Shown: positions 25,391 through 37,997 of the stretch, piece after piece
Numbering within the stretch: position 1 is the first letter of the stretch
Layout: each line of letters begins with the position of its first letter
Assembly: GCA_032358255.1 (NCBI GenBank)
Contig: JAULBX010012652.1
Location: 1-64,000, forward strand
From: Heterotrichella gracilis
Lineage: Eukaryota > Sar > Xanthophyceae > Tribonematales > Xanthonemataceae
Direction of reading: 5' to 3'
DNA length: 64,000 nt
The notes under the pieces: generated by a model
What the model was told of the DNA's origin: nothing
Database searches by the model: none
Seen by the model: only the letters and a program-made list of their open reading frames with translations
Position numbers and translations under genes: made by a program

Positions 25391-27914
25391 TCAGTGCCAC
25401 CCACACACTTGCCTATCCAGCACCAGCACGGCAACAGCTGCATGCTGGTCTATCTGGCCAGCGCCCAGTTTCAGGGCCTTTAGGGTCTCCACCAAGGTCT
25501 CCAGCGATTGCCTTGATGCAAGCACTGGCAAGGCCGCGCTGTTCCTTGCCAAGGAAGGGCCAGGGGCAGGTGCTTGCGTCTCGCGGGTGCACAGCTGCAT
25601 GCCATCAGGGCAGGTGCTCCGGGTGACAACCAGGGTAATGTTGGGCTGTCGGGAGTGCCCATAAACATGCACCGTGCCGTTGCCCTCCGATCGCTGCCAA
25701 AAGAAAGAGTGCTTCTGTTCCTGCTTATGGCGCGTGCGGAACATGTAGCCTTCAAATTGCTGCTTGGGCAGGTGGACGGGGACCCATTGGGACATGGTGG
25801 CCTCTGTAGCTTCCAGGTCGGTCTGTTGCGGCATATGCGGTACAAGGATCTGGATGGAGTAGCCCGCCGTGAGCACAAGAGTAAAGTTGTGCACCAAGTC
25901 TTGGAGCACAAACCTAGCAATACATAAAAAATCATATCAGGAAATAAATAAACATTAACATCATAATTAACATGGGAGAATGTACGAGACGATTTTTTTT
26001 TTTTGATGAGAACAAGATTTTACTGGGGAATAAATGCAGTGAGATGGAATAAATGACACAACACAACGCTCCCTGCCCCCAGCCTAGCACGTCATTGTGA
26101 AAGAGCGCGATAGACGCAGAGGCGCATGCCAGCCCATGTAGCTCCTGGTCAGGAAACACAAATGAAAGGACGGGAATATCTACATGCACTGTCCCCACCT
26201 GCGCAGGAAGAGGTGCGGTGCGGCGGCGTGCGCTGCATACATGGCTTGGATTGCGTCCTGGTTGGCCCTCCCCGGCATGAGCTGCAAAAAAATTATTAAT
26301 TTTAATTAAATAAATAAATATCCCATGAGGAAGTAGGAGTATACATATATATACACACATACATCTATATATATATATATAAATATATTAAGCAAATATA
26401 TTTCAGAAACATATAATATATATACTTGCATGTATATATATTCACATTTGTACATATACACAATAAGCAAATGTATTTAAGAAACATACCGATAGGAAAA
26501 ATCACGGAATATGCAACAACAAGAAAAAGTAAACAGGGACACAAAGAATTATTACCTGCAGCTGCCTGTGTTGGACATGGTGTAGAGAGCACAGGGGGCC
26601 GTGCAAGGCCACATACCCCTCCATAAACCCGCTCACGTCGCCGCTCAGATCCACCTGGTGCATGCACCTAGCATGCTCAAACACCGCCCCTGTGACACGC
26701 ATACACTCCTCAAAATACCGGTCCCCGGCCAGCCATGCAGACGACTTCAACTTGCATGCCCCAGAAGCCATGTGGTAAGCCACCCCGGCCCCAAAGGCCA
26801 TGCCGGCTCCGCCAAACACTCCCCGACCCAACCGCCGGATCTGGGCCGCTTCTTCAGAAATCGAGCCAAATACCAGTTTATCCCAGGGGTTCTGCTTCTC
26901 CAGCATGGCAATTATGTTTTTGGGCCACCACAGTGTGTCATCGTCGCCTGCACATGTAGAGGGAATGCAGATGTTGGAGGAACATCCACTGCCATGCGGT
27001 GGGGTGCGGAGGATGCATAGGTGGGGTGCATAGATTTTCAGTGCGCTACAATGCAAATTACATTAAATTTCAATTCAGCACTGTCACTAAATTTCTGTAA
27101 CTTCTGTAATTGCAATGTATGGGTAAAAAAAGCAAATTGAAGTTATATAATATTTTCTTATCTTAAGTAGCAGAAGTGGAGCCCTTTTTGCCTTTCTAAT
27201 TCATAGTTGTTTTAGTAAGCAAGGCGAATTCTTGCAACAACAACTCCAAATGTCTAGTGAGCACGGGTTGGCTCCCTCTTGATTGTCTCAACACACAACG
27301 GCTAGGTTTTCTTACCGTTCAAAAACCACTGCGTGTCGCAACCCGCCTCCTGTGTGGTAGAGTGAGTCAGCACACTCTGAGTGCGTGCGCCAATCTTCTT
27401 TGCCACCAGCGGCACCAGGGAAAGCCAAGGGTGGGTCAGTGTGAGGTTGACGAGGTCCCGAGGAAAGGGCTCAGCTGCAACACAGAATACCTGTCAGTTA
27501 CCACGTGGCAATGCGAGTGATTTACAAGAACACCAAATGCTTCCTTTCCTGGCTCCCAAACAACTCACCAGAAACATAGACAACCACCTTGGCATCCATC
27601 CCCTTGAGCTGCGGCACCCAGAAGGGGAGGAGCTCCAGTAGCCTGCCTGTGTTTGCCGTCACGCTGATCACGTTGAAGACGTATTTTGGCCCCCCTGCTG
27701 ATAGATATTTCGGGCAGTGTTTTGGAGGCCGGTCCCAGCGGAGGACCAAGGGACCGTCCAGCAGCGTTATCTGGTTGTGGTGCTGAGCTGGGTGTGGGGC
27801 TGCGGTCACCAGAAGGCTATGGTAGGTCACGTGGAGCAGGAGGGCGAGCACGAGGGTGTGCGCTGTGACCGGGGCCAAGAGGCTCCAGTTAAACAGCTGC
27901 TGGCTGTTCATCAA
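25391..27914 (-). CDS. Fringe-like glycosyltransferase (GT31/DUF604-like), type II membrane protein
   Basis: Five exons join in phase to 500 residues: 27914-27569, 27474-27316, 26947-26556, 26281-26199, 25913-25391. The N-terminus has one hydrophobic anchor (AHTLVLALLLHVTYHSLLV), as in Golgi type II transferases. Exon 3 starts with GDDDTLWW, a DXD-type metal/sugar-nucleotide motif, followed by KLVFGSISEE, the glycine-rich FGGAGMAFGAGVAYHM, DRYFEECMRVTGAVFEHARC, HQVDLSGDVSGF and GPLCSLHHV. This succession is the pattern of the fringe-like DUF604 group. Exon 5 gives a C-terminal region with QQFEGYMFRTRH and several N-linked sites, which I do not recognise elsewhere. Inferred function: transfer of a sugar onto secreted glycoproteins; donor and acceptor unknown. 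Possible upstream exons lie at 28,300-28,680 but could not be joined. Confidence 0.72.
26339..26465. repeat. TA-rich microsatellite in a glycosyltransferase intron
   Basis: A stretch of (TA)n interrupted by CA, with the longest TATATATATATATA run around 26,370, plus two near-identical copies of AAGCAAATRTATTT(A/C)AGAAACAT about 73 bases apart (26,391 and 26,464). It fills much of the intron between exons 3 and 4 (26282-26555). Confidence 0.7.
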
Positions 27915-28333
27915 GGTGCTTTGTTATTCTGTCCTCAAGTTGGGTGTGGATTGGCTGCACTACAGTGTCACCTTTCCACGTTCTGTGTTCACTCGAAGTG
28001 TTGGCGGTGCAAGCATGTTGTGCTGGGGGCCTATAGGAGGCGGAGGGGGAGAGGGGGGGGTTAAGGGGGAATGCCTGTAAAGGATGCGTGCCTGCACAGG
28101 AATAGGGCGCGGTGTGATGTTTGGCACACAGACTGCTTGTCAGTCTGTGGTGTGTGGCGCTGTCAATGAACTTGGTGATGATCAAGGGAAGCCTCCTTAG
28201 CAGACCCCCTGGTTTGCCCGATATGGGTTGGGGTGGCCAGGCTCTTGTGCACCTCCTAGAGGTATGCACAGCCATTGGATCCTAGGGAGTGCATTTATGC
28301 ATGCATGGTCCATATACTTGAAACGGTTTTTAC

Positions 28334-28476
28334 CTGAAAGCCCTCTGCCGCCGTTCCTTCACAAGCGTCCATATCCAGCCGCACGGCTCTTGATAGCAAA
28401 CGTTTGCACTTGTGATTTGGCAACCAGGTGTGGATGTCCAGGTCGTTCACGTTGCGGTGCCATGAAGCGCAATGGC
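28334..28476 (-). CDS. Unassigned exon-like segment upstream of the GT31-like gene
   Basis: On the minus strand a frame reads HRNVNDLDIHTWLPNHKC and RAVRLDMDACEGTAAEGFQ, ending exactly at a CAG|GTAAAA donor. A second protein-like stretch, ADAKLARNQDFVNLLHRQSL, lies at about 28,575-28,650 on the same strand. I could not find matching acceptors or a joining phase, and an overlapping frame also looks coding, so this may be a degenerate gene or missing 5' part of the downstream transferase. Family not recognised. Confidence 0.22.
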
Positions 28477-29053
28477 ACATGCATGCACATAAACCGGCAG
28501 CCAGTTGGTCTCCACGTCAAGATATGCAAACATAATAGCTTGTTGGAAAAATGTTATTTTCTTGTTTCTGTCGAGCTTATCAGCGATTGCCTGTGTAACA
28601 GGTTCACAAAGTCCTGGTTCCTGGCCAGCTTCGCGTCAGCTGTCTGGCTGTCAACACCCATGCAACGAAGTTAAAACAGACGGTATCTTGTAATGCTGCT
28701 GCAGTACATGCTGCTATACGAAGCGAGCATGTGTGTGCCATCACAAGCCACATTTCTGGGAAAATAATTACCATTTAATTAAACACGAAAAAAAGAAGAA
28801 ACAAACCTGATTTTATCAATAGAACAGCTGGGGGCAGTCGAGTAGTTGAACTGGGCGGGCAGTCGAGGGAAATTTCTGCAGAAACGTTTCGAAACCTGCG
28901 AGACGGTACAGAGAGTAGCGACAGCAGCGTCGCTCTTATCAATGCAAGGCAAGTAATCAGCTGCTTAAAACTCCTCAAACCGAACCTGTGCGAGCTTTTG
29001 AAGCCGCCGCCTGCAGTCAACGCACTTGTAAGCACTCGTAACCAAGTTATGTC

Positions 29054-29581
29054 GTGGGAGACTGTAGCGCTGTGGAAGTTGCTTGGCGTTATAACCTCGT
29101 GGAAAAGTCTCTAGTGAACTCTCAGCTACCCAGACAAGTACGTGCAGTTGTGTACCAGGCCCGTCTTGCCGCAGGGACGGTTCTGTCTCCTCAGCATTGG
29201 TTGCACCTCTTCGGTGATAGTCCTCCGCAGCAAGACCGGTTGCCTGCAAAACCGTTCCCTGCTGACACCACAGACCGAAACAACGCCCAGCAGATACAAC
29301 AGTACCCTGCGCCTATGGGGCTCCATCTCGAGCGACCAGTCGACCTCAACCCTCGCACGCTGACGAGGGCTGCACTGCACGACATCATGAAGGCACTGTG
29401 CGTGGTATGGTGGCTTTGGAGCGAGGCAGCGGAGCAGGGAAGTGGCGTGTCCAGGGCACTCACGTCCGTTATAATAGTAACGGATTGTGGACCATTAGCA
29501 GCCGAAGCTGATCTAGTGACAGAAGGGGCAGATCCAGGACCTGCGCCACCAGCAGCTGGGGAGGAGGCAGCGCTTGCATAG
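29054..29581 (+). CDS. Hypothetical 175-residue open frame in a GC-rich segment
   Basis: A single uninterrupted frame from ATG to TAG with a basic N-terminal half, a hydrophobic patch (ALCVVWWLW) and an acidic, Ala/Pro-rich C-terminus (APPAAGEEAALA). No domain recognised. A good donor (AAAG|GTGAGT at about 29,625) lies just downstream in another frame, so this could instead be a 5' non-coding exon or promoter-proximal CpG region. Between 27,915 and 33,332 nothing else is strongly supported. Confidence 0.22.
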   Translation: MGDCSAVEVAWRYNLVEKSLVNSQLPRQVRAVVYQARLAAGTVLSPQHWLHLFGDSPPQQDRLPAKPFPADTTDRNNAQQIQQYPAPMGLHLERPVDLNPRTLTRAALHDIMKALCVVWWLWSEAAEQGSGVSRALTSVIIVTDCGPLAAEADLVTEGADPGPAPPAAGEEAALA

Positions 29582-30047
29582 TTAGGACCAAGTAGACCAA
29601 GAGGTGCTTCGCAACAAAATCAAAGGTGAGTCACAAATGCAACAAACCAATCGAGTGGTCACCTGTGCTTATGCTATGCGTACTGTATCGGGGGTGGTGC
29701 AGGCAGCCAGCGGCTGCTGCCCTTTGCTTGTAGCACCATTGCCAATTGCAGTATCTAGATCTGGTAGCCACGCCACATGTGTTGTCCCAGATAATTCATG
29801 CACAGCTGCAGCACCATTCGCAACTTGCCATGCTACGTGCTCGCTGATTGATTACGAATAGTATGACTGAGTGACTTCATAGCTACATAACATCCGTTAC
29901 TGCGTTGCAGGAAGAGAGCCAGCTATAGAAAAGGGGGGGAGCTAGCTAAGGAGGGGAGCGCTCCCCTCGAGCCACCTATTTGGGTTAGCTAAGTAGCTAA
30001 GGAAGGCAGCCAGCTACTTGGGTTAAGGCATGTCTGTGCACTAAGGA

Positions 30048-30333
30048 ATGAGACTGCTGGTACTCATGCCGCATATGCCCCAGAAGCTTAAGCTAAAGGG
30101 GATTGTGACAGAGTTTCTGGTGGCGGCGCGCTCGGAGTGTGTGTTGGCAGAGCTGCTCCCGGTTGCCACTAGCCACGGAGGTAGCCAGCTGGAGGTGTAA
30201 GCAGTGCTGCTGGTGGAGCAGGCACTGGTTACACTGGTGAAGCAAAGATGGGAAATTACAAATGCATTTGGTGCTGGCCCAGATCAGCTAATAAAGCAAT
30301 CGCAGTTGCTGTGCTTGTGCCAATGCTGCTGAC
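30048..30333 (+). pseudogene. Coding-like fragment split by an in-frame TAA
   Basis: From ATG at 30048 a frame reads LKLKGIVTEFLVAARSE and ELLPVATSHGG, stops at TAA (30198-30200), then continues in the same frame with LLVEQALVTLVKQRWEIT and FGAGPDQLIKQSQLL before the next stop. The composition is protein-like on both sides of the stop. Origin unknown; a decayed transposon or gene fragment is plausible. Confidence 0.25.
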
Positions 30334-32625
30334 CCAGGGTGAACCTATAGTGGTATACGTATAGAAAATGGCTGTGTGTGCCTTACCTGCTGACATGAAT
30401 TGGTTCAACTTGATTCACAATTACCACTGAAAATTAGCGGTTAAGTGATGTAATAATGACAGATACTTCAAGCAAGTTTATATTTCTTTATGGCACGCCA
30501 TTGCTGGCACAGGCACTTGCAATTGCCATATTACAATTCAGGATAAATAGTGGCATTTGACTAAATGGATAATTATGCACAAGCTCACACTGCAAACTGC
30601 GTAATATTGACAGCCCTGACTACCGTGACAACTATGACACCTGGTGAAGTATTTAAATAGTGCGGATGCCCTTGGCATATATTCTTTGGTTCATCAAAAT
30701 GCACTGCCTGCTACTTGTACTACATGTGGCCATATATTTATTGCAGCTTTCATTCAATTGCCTGCAGTTAAAAAATGATTTGATTTAAAATTTGTTGGAT
30801 TTTAAAATTGAAATAAAACCTGATGCATTAGGTAACGTGCGCTATGTGCGCAGTCTGGTCTAAGAGGCATGGTAGTAATGGAAGTGATGCATAACAAACG
30901 AGTTTACGGGTGGCGTCCATATGTTGCGTGCTAGGGGTAACTGTTGTTTTTTCAAAATGCCACGGCAGAGGAAATGTGCCCCGCACTCATATTTGGTTTG
31001 CACCGGGCTGGTAGGCCTGGCTCAATGAGCTAATTGAGCACCGACAGGTGTTCGACTGGATGGCTCCCAAACTCGAATGCTATCAAGGATATAGGTACCC
31101 CAATAAATAGTTCAACCAAAGAACACCGTTGATATAGTAGCAGTACAAAGTTTGAAGCGCTGCACCTGTGTTTGCCAACCTTGCACCATCCGTTTGCAAA
31201 GTCCAGGCAATAGGTTCGACCTATGAAGGCAGATGGAAGATAAAGAAAATAGAATACATATAGATAACTTGTGGTGAAAATGCGAAAGCTTTGGATAAGG
31301 ATGTTTGAGCTCCAGGTAAGGTTATTTGGGCCCAAAGAATGGATACTGTTCTAAGATAAATTACAGGAGTTTGCAGGACTTACAGGACGAATATATATTG
31401 GCCTAAAACGTGAACGATACAGATAAATTCCTGTCCATTATCTGCCTTTATGTGTCAAAACAGGTTTGGCTGGTACTATTCCTAACCTCAGCCTAGCCCA
31501 CTAAATAGCACGAGAGAGCTTCACAATACACACTGGTGCGGTTTTGCGATATATACGTTTTGTGCTCTTGCACTTGATGTTCAAAAGGCAACTGCTGGCG
31601 CCAACTGGCAAATGACACTGTTGGGCAAAAACGTGCCACAGTTGTTTCCAGCGCTGAGCAGTTCAACTGTCTATCAGGCAAAATCAGTGCACGTCGCGAC
31701 GCGCCGGGCGCCTTTTTGAGCACCTACAACACAACAGTGACCTTTGAGGTTTCGTCCGTCGGTTCTTCCACTACCGCATGGCTCGAAACTGCTGTTGGCG
31801 TTGACGCTTTGAGGAGCGACGGGCACAGCCCAGCAACTCCTGTCGAACTTCCCACCTTTTGAGCTGCAAAATTTTGGCCGTTATGCAGCACAACAGTTGA
31901 ACATCCGTCCGCGGCTGGGCTGCGTGGCAGAAGCTACCTGGGCAAAGGGTACCCTTTGGCGGGCTGCCCTGCAGTTGTCTAGGACGTCAAGCACACTTGG
32001 CACTGATTCCATCAGAAATTCACGTGGGAGAGACGCACTGTAAACCTTTTGGTGTCTTTGGTTGGGTTGGCGATTGCGACGTGGCAGGTACTGCTGGCAC
32101 TGATATGCATGCATATGTGACTTGCATCCTAGGTAGCCACGGCAGCTAGACGGCCATGGAAGGGCTGGTGTTGCTTGCATCAACTAGGAAGGGAGGCTTG
32201 CTTAATTTGGAGCCAGATCTTCGGTGCTCGATGTAGTCCAGTTGCATACACAGCCCTTGCAAGGCACCTGCCACATTGGCACCGTTACGGGTCACTGGGT
32301 ATGGTCTTCGGTTGCGGTTCCAGTGGATGTCAAAGAGTATCGGTGTTGTGGATCATTCTTATATTGCCCGGCCTGGTTTCGACATAGCCAAGTTTTGCGC
32401 ACCCTGGGGTGCAAGAGGGGGGAGTCATGCCAAGAGTGGCTGAATTATAGTGTCCAGGGTGTGCAGTTGCTGCTGCACGCTTTCGTACTTGCACCCCTCT
32501 ACTACCCAACTCACCTCAACCCATAATATGGACCATTGCCACCAAATCTTGTATCTGCTTGGTGCGCTGCGTATGCCCTTGGCTGCTACCCGCCACCGAT
32601 GCCCACTGCTGTGTTTTCTATGCAG

Positions 32626-32963
32626 GTGAGGAGGGGGCACAGCAGCTTCAGGCAGCGGTGCATGAGCAACCCTTTGAGTTTTATCGGAAGGGGACTGCCG
32701 TACCTGGAGGCCTGTTGGACCAGGCACAGGGTGTAGGGTCCAGCACGCCTTGTCTGCAAGCACCTGGACCCCGGCTGCACATGCCAGCTGGACACCACTG
32801 CAGCGCTCCTAACACCCTTCAACACAGTCAGCACCGCCGACAGCTACATCACGTGACTACTTGTCCTGCCACTCCATACCACCGCCAGCGCTGCTATCTA
32901 CACCCCAGACCCCACACTACTCTCTCCTGCCTGGCCAGCACCCTAACTATGTCCGCCCATTGA
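32626..32963 (+). CDS. Unassigned exon-like open frame
   Basis: A CTATGCAG acceptor is followed by a frame beginning EEGAQQLQAAVHEQPFEFYR and continuing for about 110 codons into a His/Pro-rich segment. A second frame from about 32,908, entered through a possible intron (32,852-32,907), continues with low-complexity proline-rich residues to a stop near 33,094. No family recognised and no upstream exon located. It lies just upstream of the cysteine protease gene and could belong to a separate short gene. Confidence 0.22.
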
Positions 32964-33332
32964 CCCCCGCCATACCTATCAACCAGCATTGTCCACCCAG
33001 ACGGGGACAGCCCAGCCCACAGGCGCGCACAGACTTTCACCGCAAGGTCAGCTGCCCCAGCATGCCTTCTACACATTTAACTCAAGAGGGTTGAGCAGGT
33101 GGTAGACCCACATCGACGCGCGTCTGGACACCAGACCTGACATCAGGTTGGGTCTGGACTGCCCGCCGCGCTAGCAACCAAGCGGTGCACTGCAGCATCG
33201 GGTCCTTGGCATCTTGGATACCGCCGTTGCTGGCATCGTGTGGAGTGGGCTCGGGTGGGCTGCTGGCGTCCGGGACATGCACATGCACGTGGGAGCCATG
33301 TGCCCAAAGCTGTGCTGTTTTGAGCGCTGAAG

Positions 33333-36300
33333 ATGGCACTCACCACCATTTGGGCGTCGTCAAAGGGCATGCCAACCCGCCATGTGGCAGCGGTGACCCT
33401 GTGGATGTGCCTTGCACTCCTCTTAGGGTGCCAAGCAGACCATGATGGCGGTGCCAAGGTGGCGGCCCGTATGGAAGCACGCAGGCAGCGCGTGAAGGAC
33501 ATGCTGGAAAACGTCAAGGTAACTAACCCTGACCCTGACCCCTGAACCACATATTCCAAACCATGACCTCCAAACCCCACAACCCAAACCCTAGCCATGG
33601 GGGCCCGAATGCTGCATGGGGGCCCGAATGCTAGCTAAGGTTGTGCTGGAGATCATCAAGATGACTAGATCATAAGCCTTAAGCCCTAAACCCTGCACAG
33701 TGGTGGCAGAATGGTTGCACGCATTCCGCATGTGCATCAGGCGCTGGAAACCATCAAGGTGTCCAAACCTTGGCCTAAGCAGTGGTGGCCTTGGTGGCAG
33801 CATGCTGTCAGCACGTGATGATGATATGGGCGGTGTGACGTCTGCAAGGATGACTGCTCATCTGGCTGGCATGATACCTGCCTACTCGTGATTTATATGT
33901 CAGGTGCTCTGCTTCCCTGGGAAATGATGCGCTATGGCTGCCTGGCAGTATGGACTAATTCAGCATAATCCACGTGCGCAGGCCGGCGGGCGTGGTGCCT
34001 ATGCTGAGTGGGCGCAGGGCATGGGGCGCACTGTGCGACGGCAACAGGTAACAAAGGGATGGGGGGTGGGGTTTCCCTCATTGTGGTTTGTGGTTGACAC
34101 CACTGCGCGGGTGATGGGGGGCTTCATCCTGCATGGCAAAGCCGCACCAAAGGGGCCACCAGCACATCATTAAAGGACCAAGGGGTCACAAGTATGGCAT
34201 TGCACCAAGAAATTATGGGGGGAGGTAAATGTACCAACGGTGCTTGGCGACTGTGTTGTGCAGGAGATCGACCTGCGCTTTGCGATCTTCCAGCAATCGG
34301 TGGCAGACGTGGAGCAGATCAACAGCCAGAAGCTCCCATGGGTGGTGAGTACACGCAGTGTTGTGGGTGCAATGGTGAAAGTTGTTTTGTTGTGTCACTT
34401 GTGACTTTGAAATTGCGACTACTGCATATTTGCATTTCTTCCCCCCAACCAATTAAAGGCATTTCCACAGTGGTTAGCAGTCACGACTAGGGGGTGGTGA
34501 ATATGGTATTGCACGCATTACAGTCCATGGATGCACAAATAAGATTGTGCTGTGGCACATTGTAGCAATCTACCACCGTTGCACACAGTGATTACATTGC
34601 CAACTTGCTAATATTTAGCCAAGTTGACACAATAAAAGTGGTGACCGTTAGTGCCCCTGCAGTCTGGACACTGGACAGGCAGCAGCAGGGCTGCTTTCTG
34701 TACCCCTAATAAGGGTTTCCCTCCTGTAGGCCAACTTGACAGTGTTTGCTGATTGGTCTGCCGAGGAGCGCAGCGCCATGGGTGGGGCGTTGCCTCCTAC
34801 AGGGGAGGAATTGGAACTTTCAGACCAGGGAGGTGAGGTGCTTTCAGGCAGGCTGCAAGTCTGGGGGTTGGGTTTCTTGGTGGTTTTGGAGTGGAGGGGG
34901 TTTGGGATTGAAATTGTCTGGGAACGGATGCAGACTGGGAATATAGGGGATTTGGCGATTGAATGTTTGAAAAATGTGGCAGGCTGGGCAGGGAAAGGGA
35001 AGGGAGTAGGTGGAAGCGGGAGTGAAGGTCGGCTTGTTTTAAGCCTGGAACCTGGACCTCAAAGCTAATCAGTGACATCCTAAACTCCAAAACCCTGACC
35101 CTGACCCCACGTGTCATGTGCAGGGGGTGCTCGCAGGCTGCACCAATCCACCACCCTGCCCCTCTCCTGGGACTGGCGCAGCAGGGGCGTGGTCACGAGC
35201 GTCAAGTCCCAGGGGCCATGCGGGAGCTGCTGGGCGTTCTCCGCGGCTGCTTGCATCGAGTCGCTGGTGGCCATTCAAACGGGCAAGCTCATAGATATAT
35301 CCGAGCAGGTGCGTGCTTTGCTGCGCCAGTTGCCAGTACAAAAAGCGACTGTCACGAGGAGCATGGCCCTTTATTCGATGCGCCTTCATCGATGCATGCA
35401 GTTCAGGCTTGGGCATTCTAATCATTAATATTGTATCCTTTGGAAATACGTAAAAAGATTACAAGAAATAGACAAAAGCTACACCCAACCACATGAACGA
35501 GCCCACACCTTCACTCATTTGGCAAGCCCTGCTTGTTTCACACCTCAAAATACATTTGAGGTTTAATTTATTATCGTTTAATTTAAATTTATATTATAAC
35601 CATTTAACGTATTTTTCAAGTATAATGCGTACGTATTCCAAAAAAAGGGCGACATTTGCGACGTATTACGTACTGTTTTTCGAAAATGCAACGTATTGCA
35701 AATCCCTAGTGTATCCTGATGGCAATAAATTTGTTGTTTAACAAATCAGGAATCAATTAATGCAGTTGCAGGAGTACCTGAACTGCTTGGCGGTGCTTAG
35801 CAAACCTGTGTAGCTGCAACCATTGCAGCAGGGTTCACACACACCACAGCCACTCGGCATGGCCACATCCCGTCTTTCCCCCTCCCAACACCCCACTGAC
35901 ACCCTATCAATTAACACCTCCCACACCCTGTGCCCCTCAGGAGTATGTGAGCTGTTCATACGTGGCCGCCGACAAGGCCTGCGTCGCCGCGCCCATTACA
36001 GCAGGGTTTGCTTACACCAAGAAGAACGGGAGCGTGACTGAGGCGGTGTTCCCCTACGTGGCGTCGGTGGTGCCGTGCAACAGGAGTTCCGTTGACAGTG
36101 TGCCGGCTGCCAAACGGACGTGGATCACCGATTACAGCCTGGTACTGGGTGAGGGCAGGCTGGCGGAGCTGGTGTATGAGGTGCCTGCGCTGACGTATTT
36201 CAGGTGGGGCCTCGCGGCAGGGACAGGGAGGGAGCTCTCTTGGTGTGTGGTGGTAGTTGGGGGGTGGCGGGGGTTGGGGGCGGGGGAGTATGCTTTTCAA

Positions 36301-37997
36301 TGTTTTAGATCTCTTGGGAGAATTCTTTTCAATGTTTTGGTTTTAGACCTCTTGGAATGGTTGTAGCTCAATGATTGGTAATTGGTACTTAGGGTTATTT
36401 TCAGGGTAATGATGGCTGGATAATTGGAGCATGGGGTGCCCACCTTAGCCTTTTCAGGGGGTTTGTGGGGGTTAGTCCAAAACAAGCCCCAGTCGAAGGT
36501 GCAAACGCATCAAATGCACCCGAATAACGAAATAGTTATACCAACGCTGGGGCGGTGTCCAAGGAGTGGACTGGAACACAGAAATCCGTGAATTGCCTCG
36601 TAATGTTTGCCACCTATGCCTATGCCTCATTGTGCAGGCTGGGCAAAGAGTTCTACCTGTACCAAAGCGGGATATTCACGGCCGGCAGCTGCACAAACAA
36701 ATCCATCGACGCACACTCGCTTGTGGTTGTGGGCTGGGACGTCGACAGCACCACGGGGCTTGAGTACTGGATCCTGAAGAACCAATGGGGCAAAGGTTGG
36801 GGCATGGATGGGTACATATACGTGCAGGTGGGTGGGTGGCTTTGGGCGGGGTTTATGGGGTAGGGGCACTTCACAAAGGCTGTAAACAGTGCAAGCATGG
36901 CGTTGCACTGCTCTGGTATCTATAGTCTAGGTGATTCTGCCCAACACCCAACATGTGCTTGCTGCAGTGGGGAAAGGTGCTGTGTCTGCACTTCATTTCT
37001 ATCAATTTATTATTATTATTGTAGTTTCTTACCTGCCGCGCTGAGCTGTTTGGCCGGGGCTGGAACCCAGTGTCTATGCTGGTGGATCCCACGCACGATC
37101 AAGTACCCTGCATCAGCTGCGCCAGCAGTTGTGTATGATGGCGTTGGTGACTGTGTTTGACACCCCGGCGTGTGGCTGCTGCAGCGGGGCATTGGGCTGT
37201 GCATGGTAGGGTCATGGATTGTGGTGCCCAGGCGGAGGTTCCAGGTAGCGCCACCCAGCGCAAGCCCTGTGCTGGCGGCGCAACCCAGCGAGCCTGCCTA
37301 CCCAACCCCGGGTGAGCTCCAAACTCTACTCTTAAACCCTCAAAGTACCCAAACCCTACTTCCTGCCCGCTAGCCCCAAGCAGACAATGCCCTAGCTGGG
37401 CAACCCTGCAACCCACCCACCCAATCCCAACCGTAATCCCAATCACATTTACATAATCTCCATCCCAAGGCTAACCCCCGTCCCAACTCCTACCTGAGCC
37501 AGCCAACTGTCACAGTCCCGACACCACCCAACTCTGCACCCATCCTGTGCCCATGCCACCCTCACCCCCGCGTTCCAGGCAAGGGGCCCCCACCTTCCAC
37601 AGCTATCGCCAGTCTCGCGCCAAGCTCGCCACCACCCATGCTGACGCGCAACCCACCACCACCTACACCACCAGCCAAGCAGAAAATGCCGCCCCTCAAG
37701 CAAAAATCGCCACCACCCAAGCAAAAAGCGCATCCGCCTCCCAAGCAGAGAGGGTCGCCACCCAAGCGAAAAGTGCACCCGCCTCCCAAACAGAGAGCAC
37801 CACCGCCCAAGCACAAATTGCCACCACCTTTCAAGAAGAAAACATCGCCACTGCCCAAGCGAAAAGCATTTCCACCCCCAAAGGCAAAGCACCGGCCGCC
37901 ACCACATCCACATCTTGGGAACCGTAAAAGATCGCTACCGCCCAAGATGAAGCGCTGGTCTCCGCCGCCACGATCCAAGCCGAAGCATGCCTTCTAG
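33333..37997 (+). CDS. Secreted papain-family (C1A) cysteine protease with Lys/Pro-rich tail
   Basis: Nine exons join in phase to 539 residues: 33333-33518, 33982-34047, 34264-34344, 34730-34832, 35124-35308, 35941-36203, 36638-36827, 37185-37311, 37579-37997. The signal peptide is [15 protein letters not shown]. An I29 inhibitor prodomain follows ([36 protein letters not shown]). The mature enzyme starts near [19 protein letters not shown] and has CGSCWAF (catalytic Cys, preceded by the oxyanion Gln), [11 protein letters not shown] (catalytic His) and [10 protein letters not shown] (catalytic Asn), so it should be active. Instead of the usual GCNGG after the SEQ motif it reads [14 protein letters not shown]. 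Exons 8-9 replace the common granulin or short end with a proline-rich linker and about 120 residues of PPPKQK/PPPKHK-type repeats. Inferred role: extracellular or wall-associated proteolysis, held in the wall by its tail. A start 12 codons later (33369) is also possible. Confidence 0.85.

Noticed and set aside
26339-26465. AT-rich tract as a centromere or origin
   Set aside because: It is short, lies inside an intron of a well-supported gene and looks like an ordinary microsatellite.
29054-29581. Confident protein-coding gene
   Set aside because: Long open frame in GC-rich DNA with no domain; antisense frames are open over much of it as well, so only a low-confidence entry was kept.
37562-37978. 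Minus-strand glycine-rich frame opposite the protease tail
   Set aside because: The plus frame joins exon 8 in phase and carries the PPPK repeat; the minus frame is its shadow.
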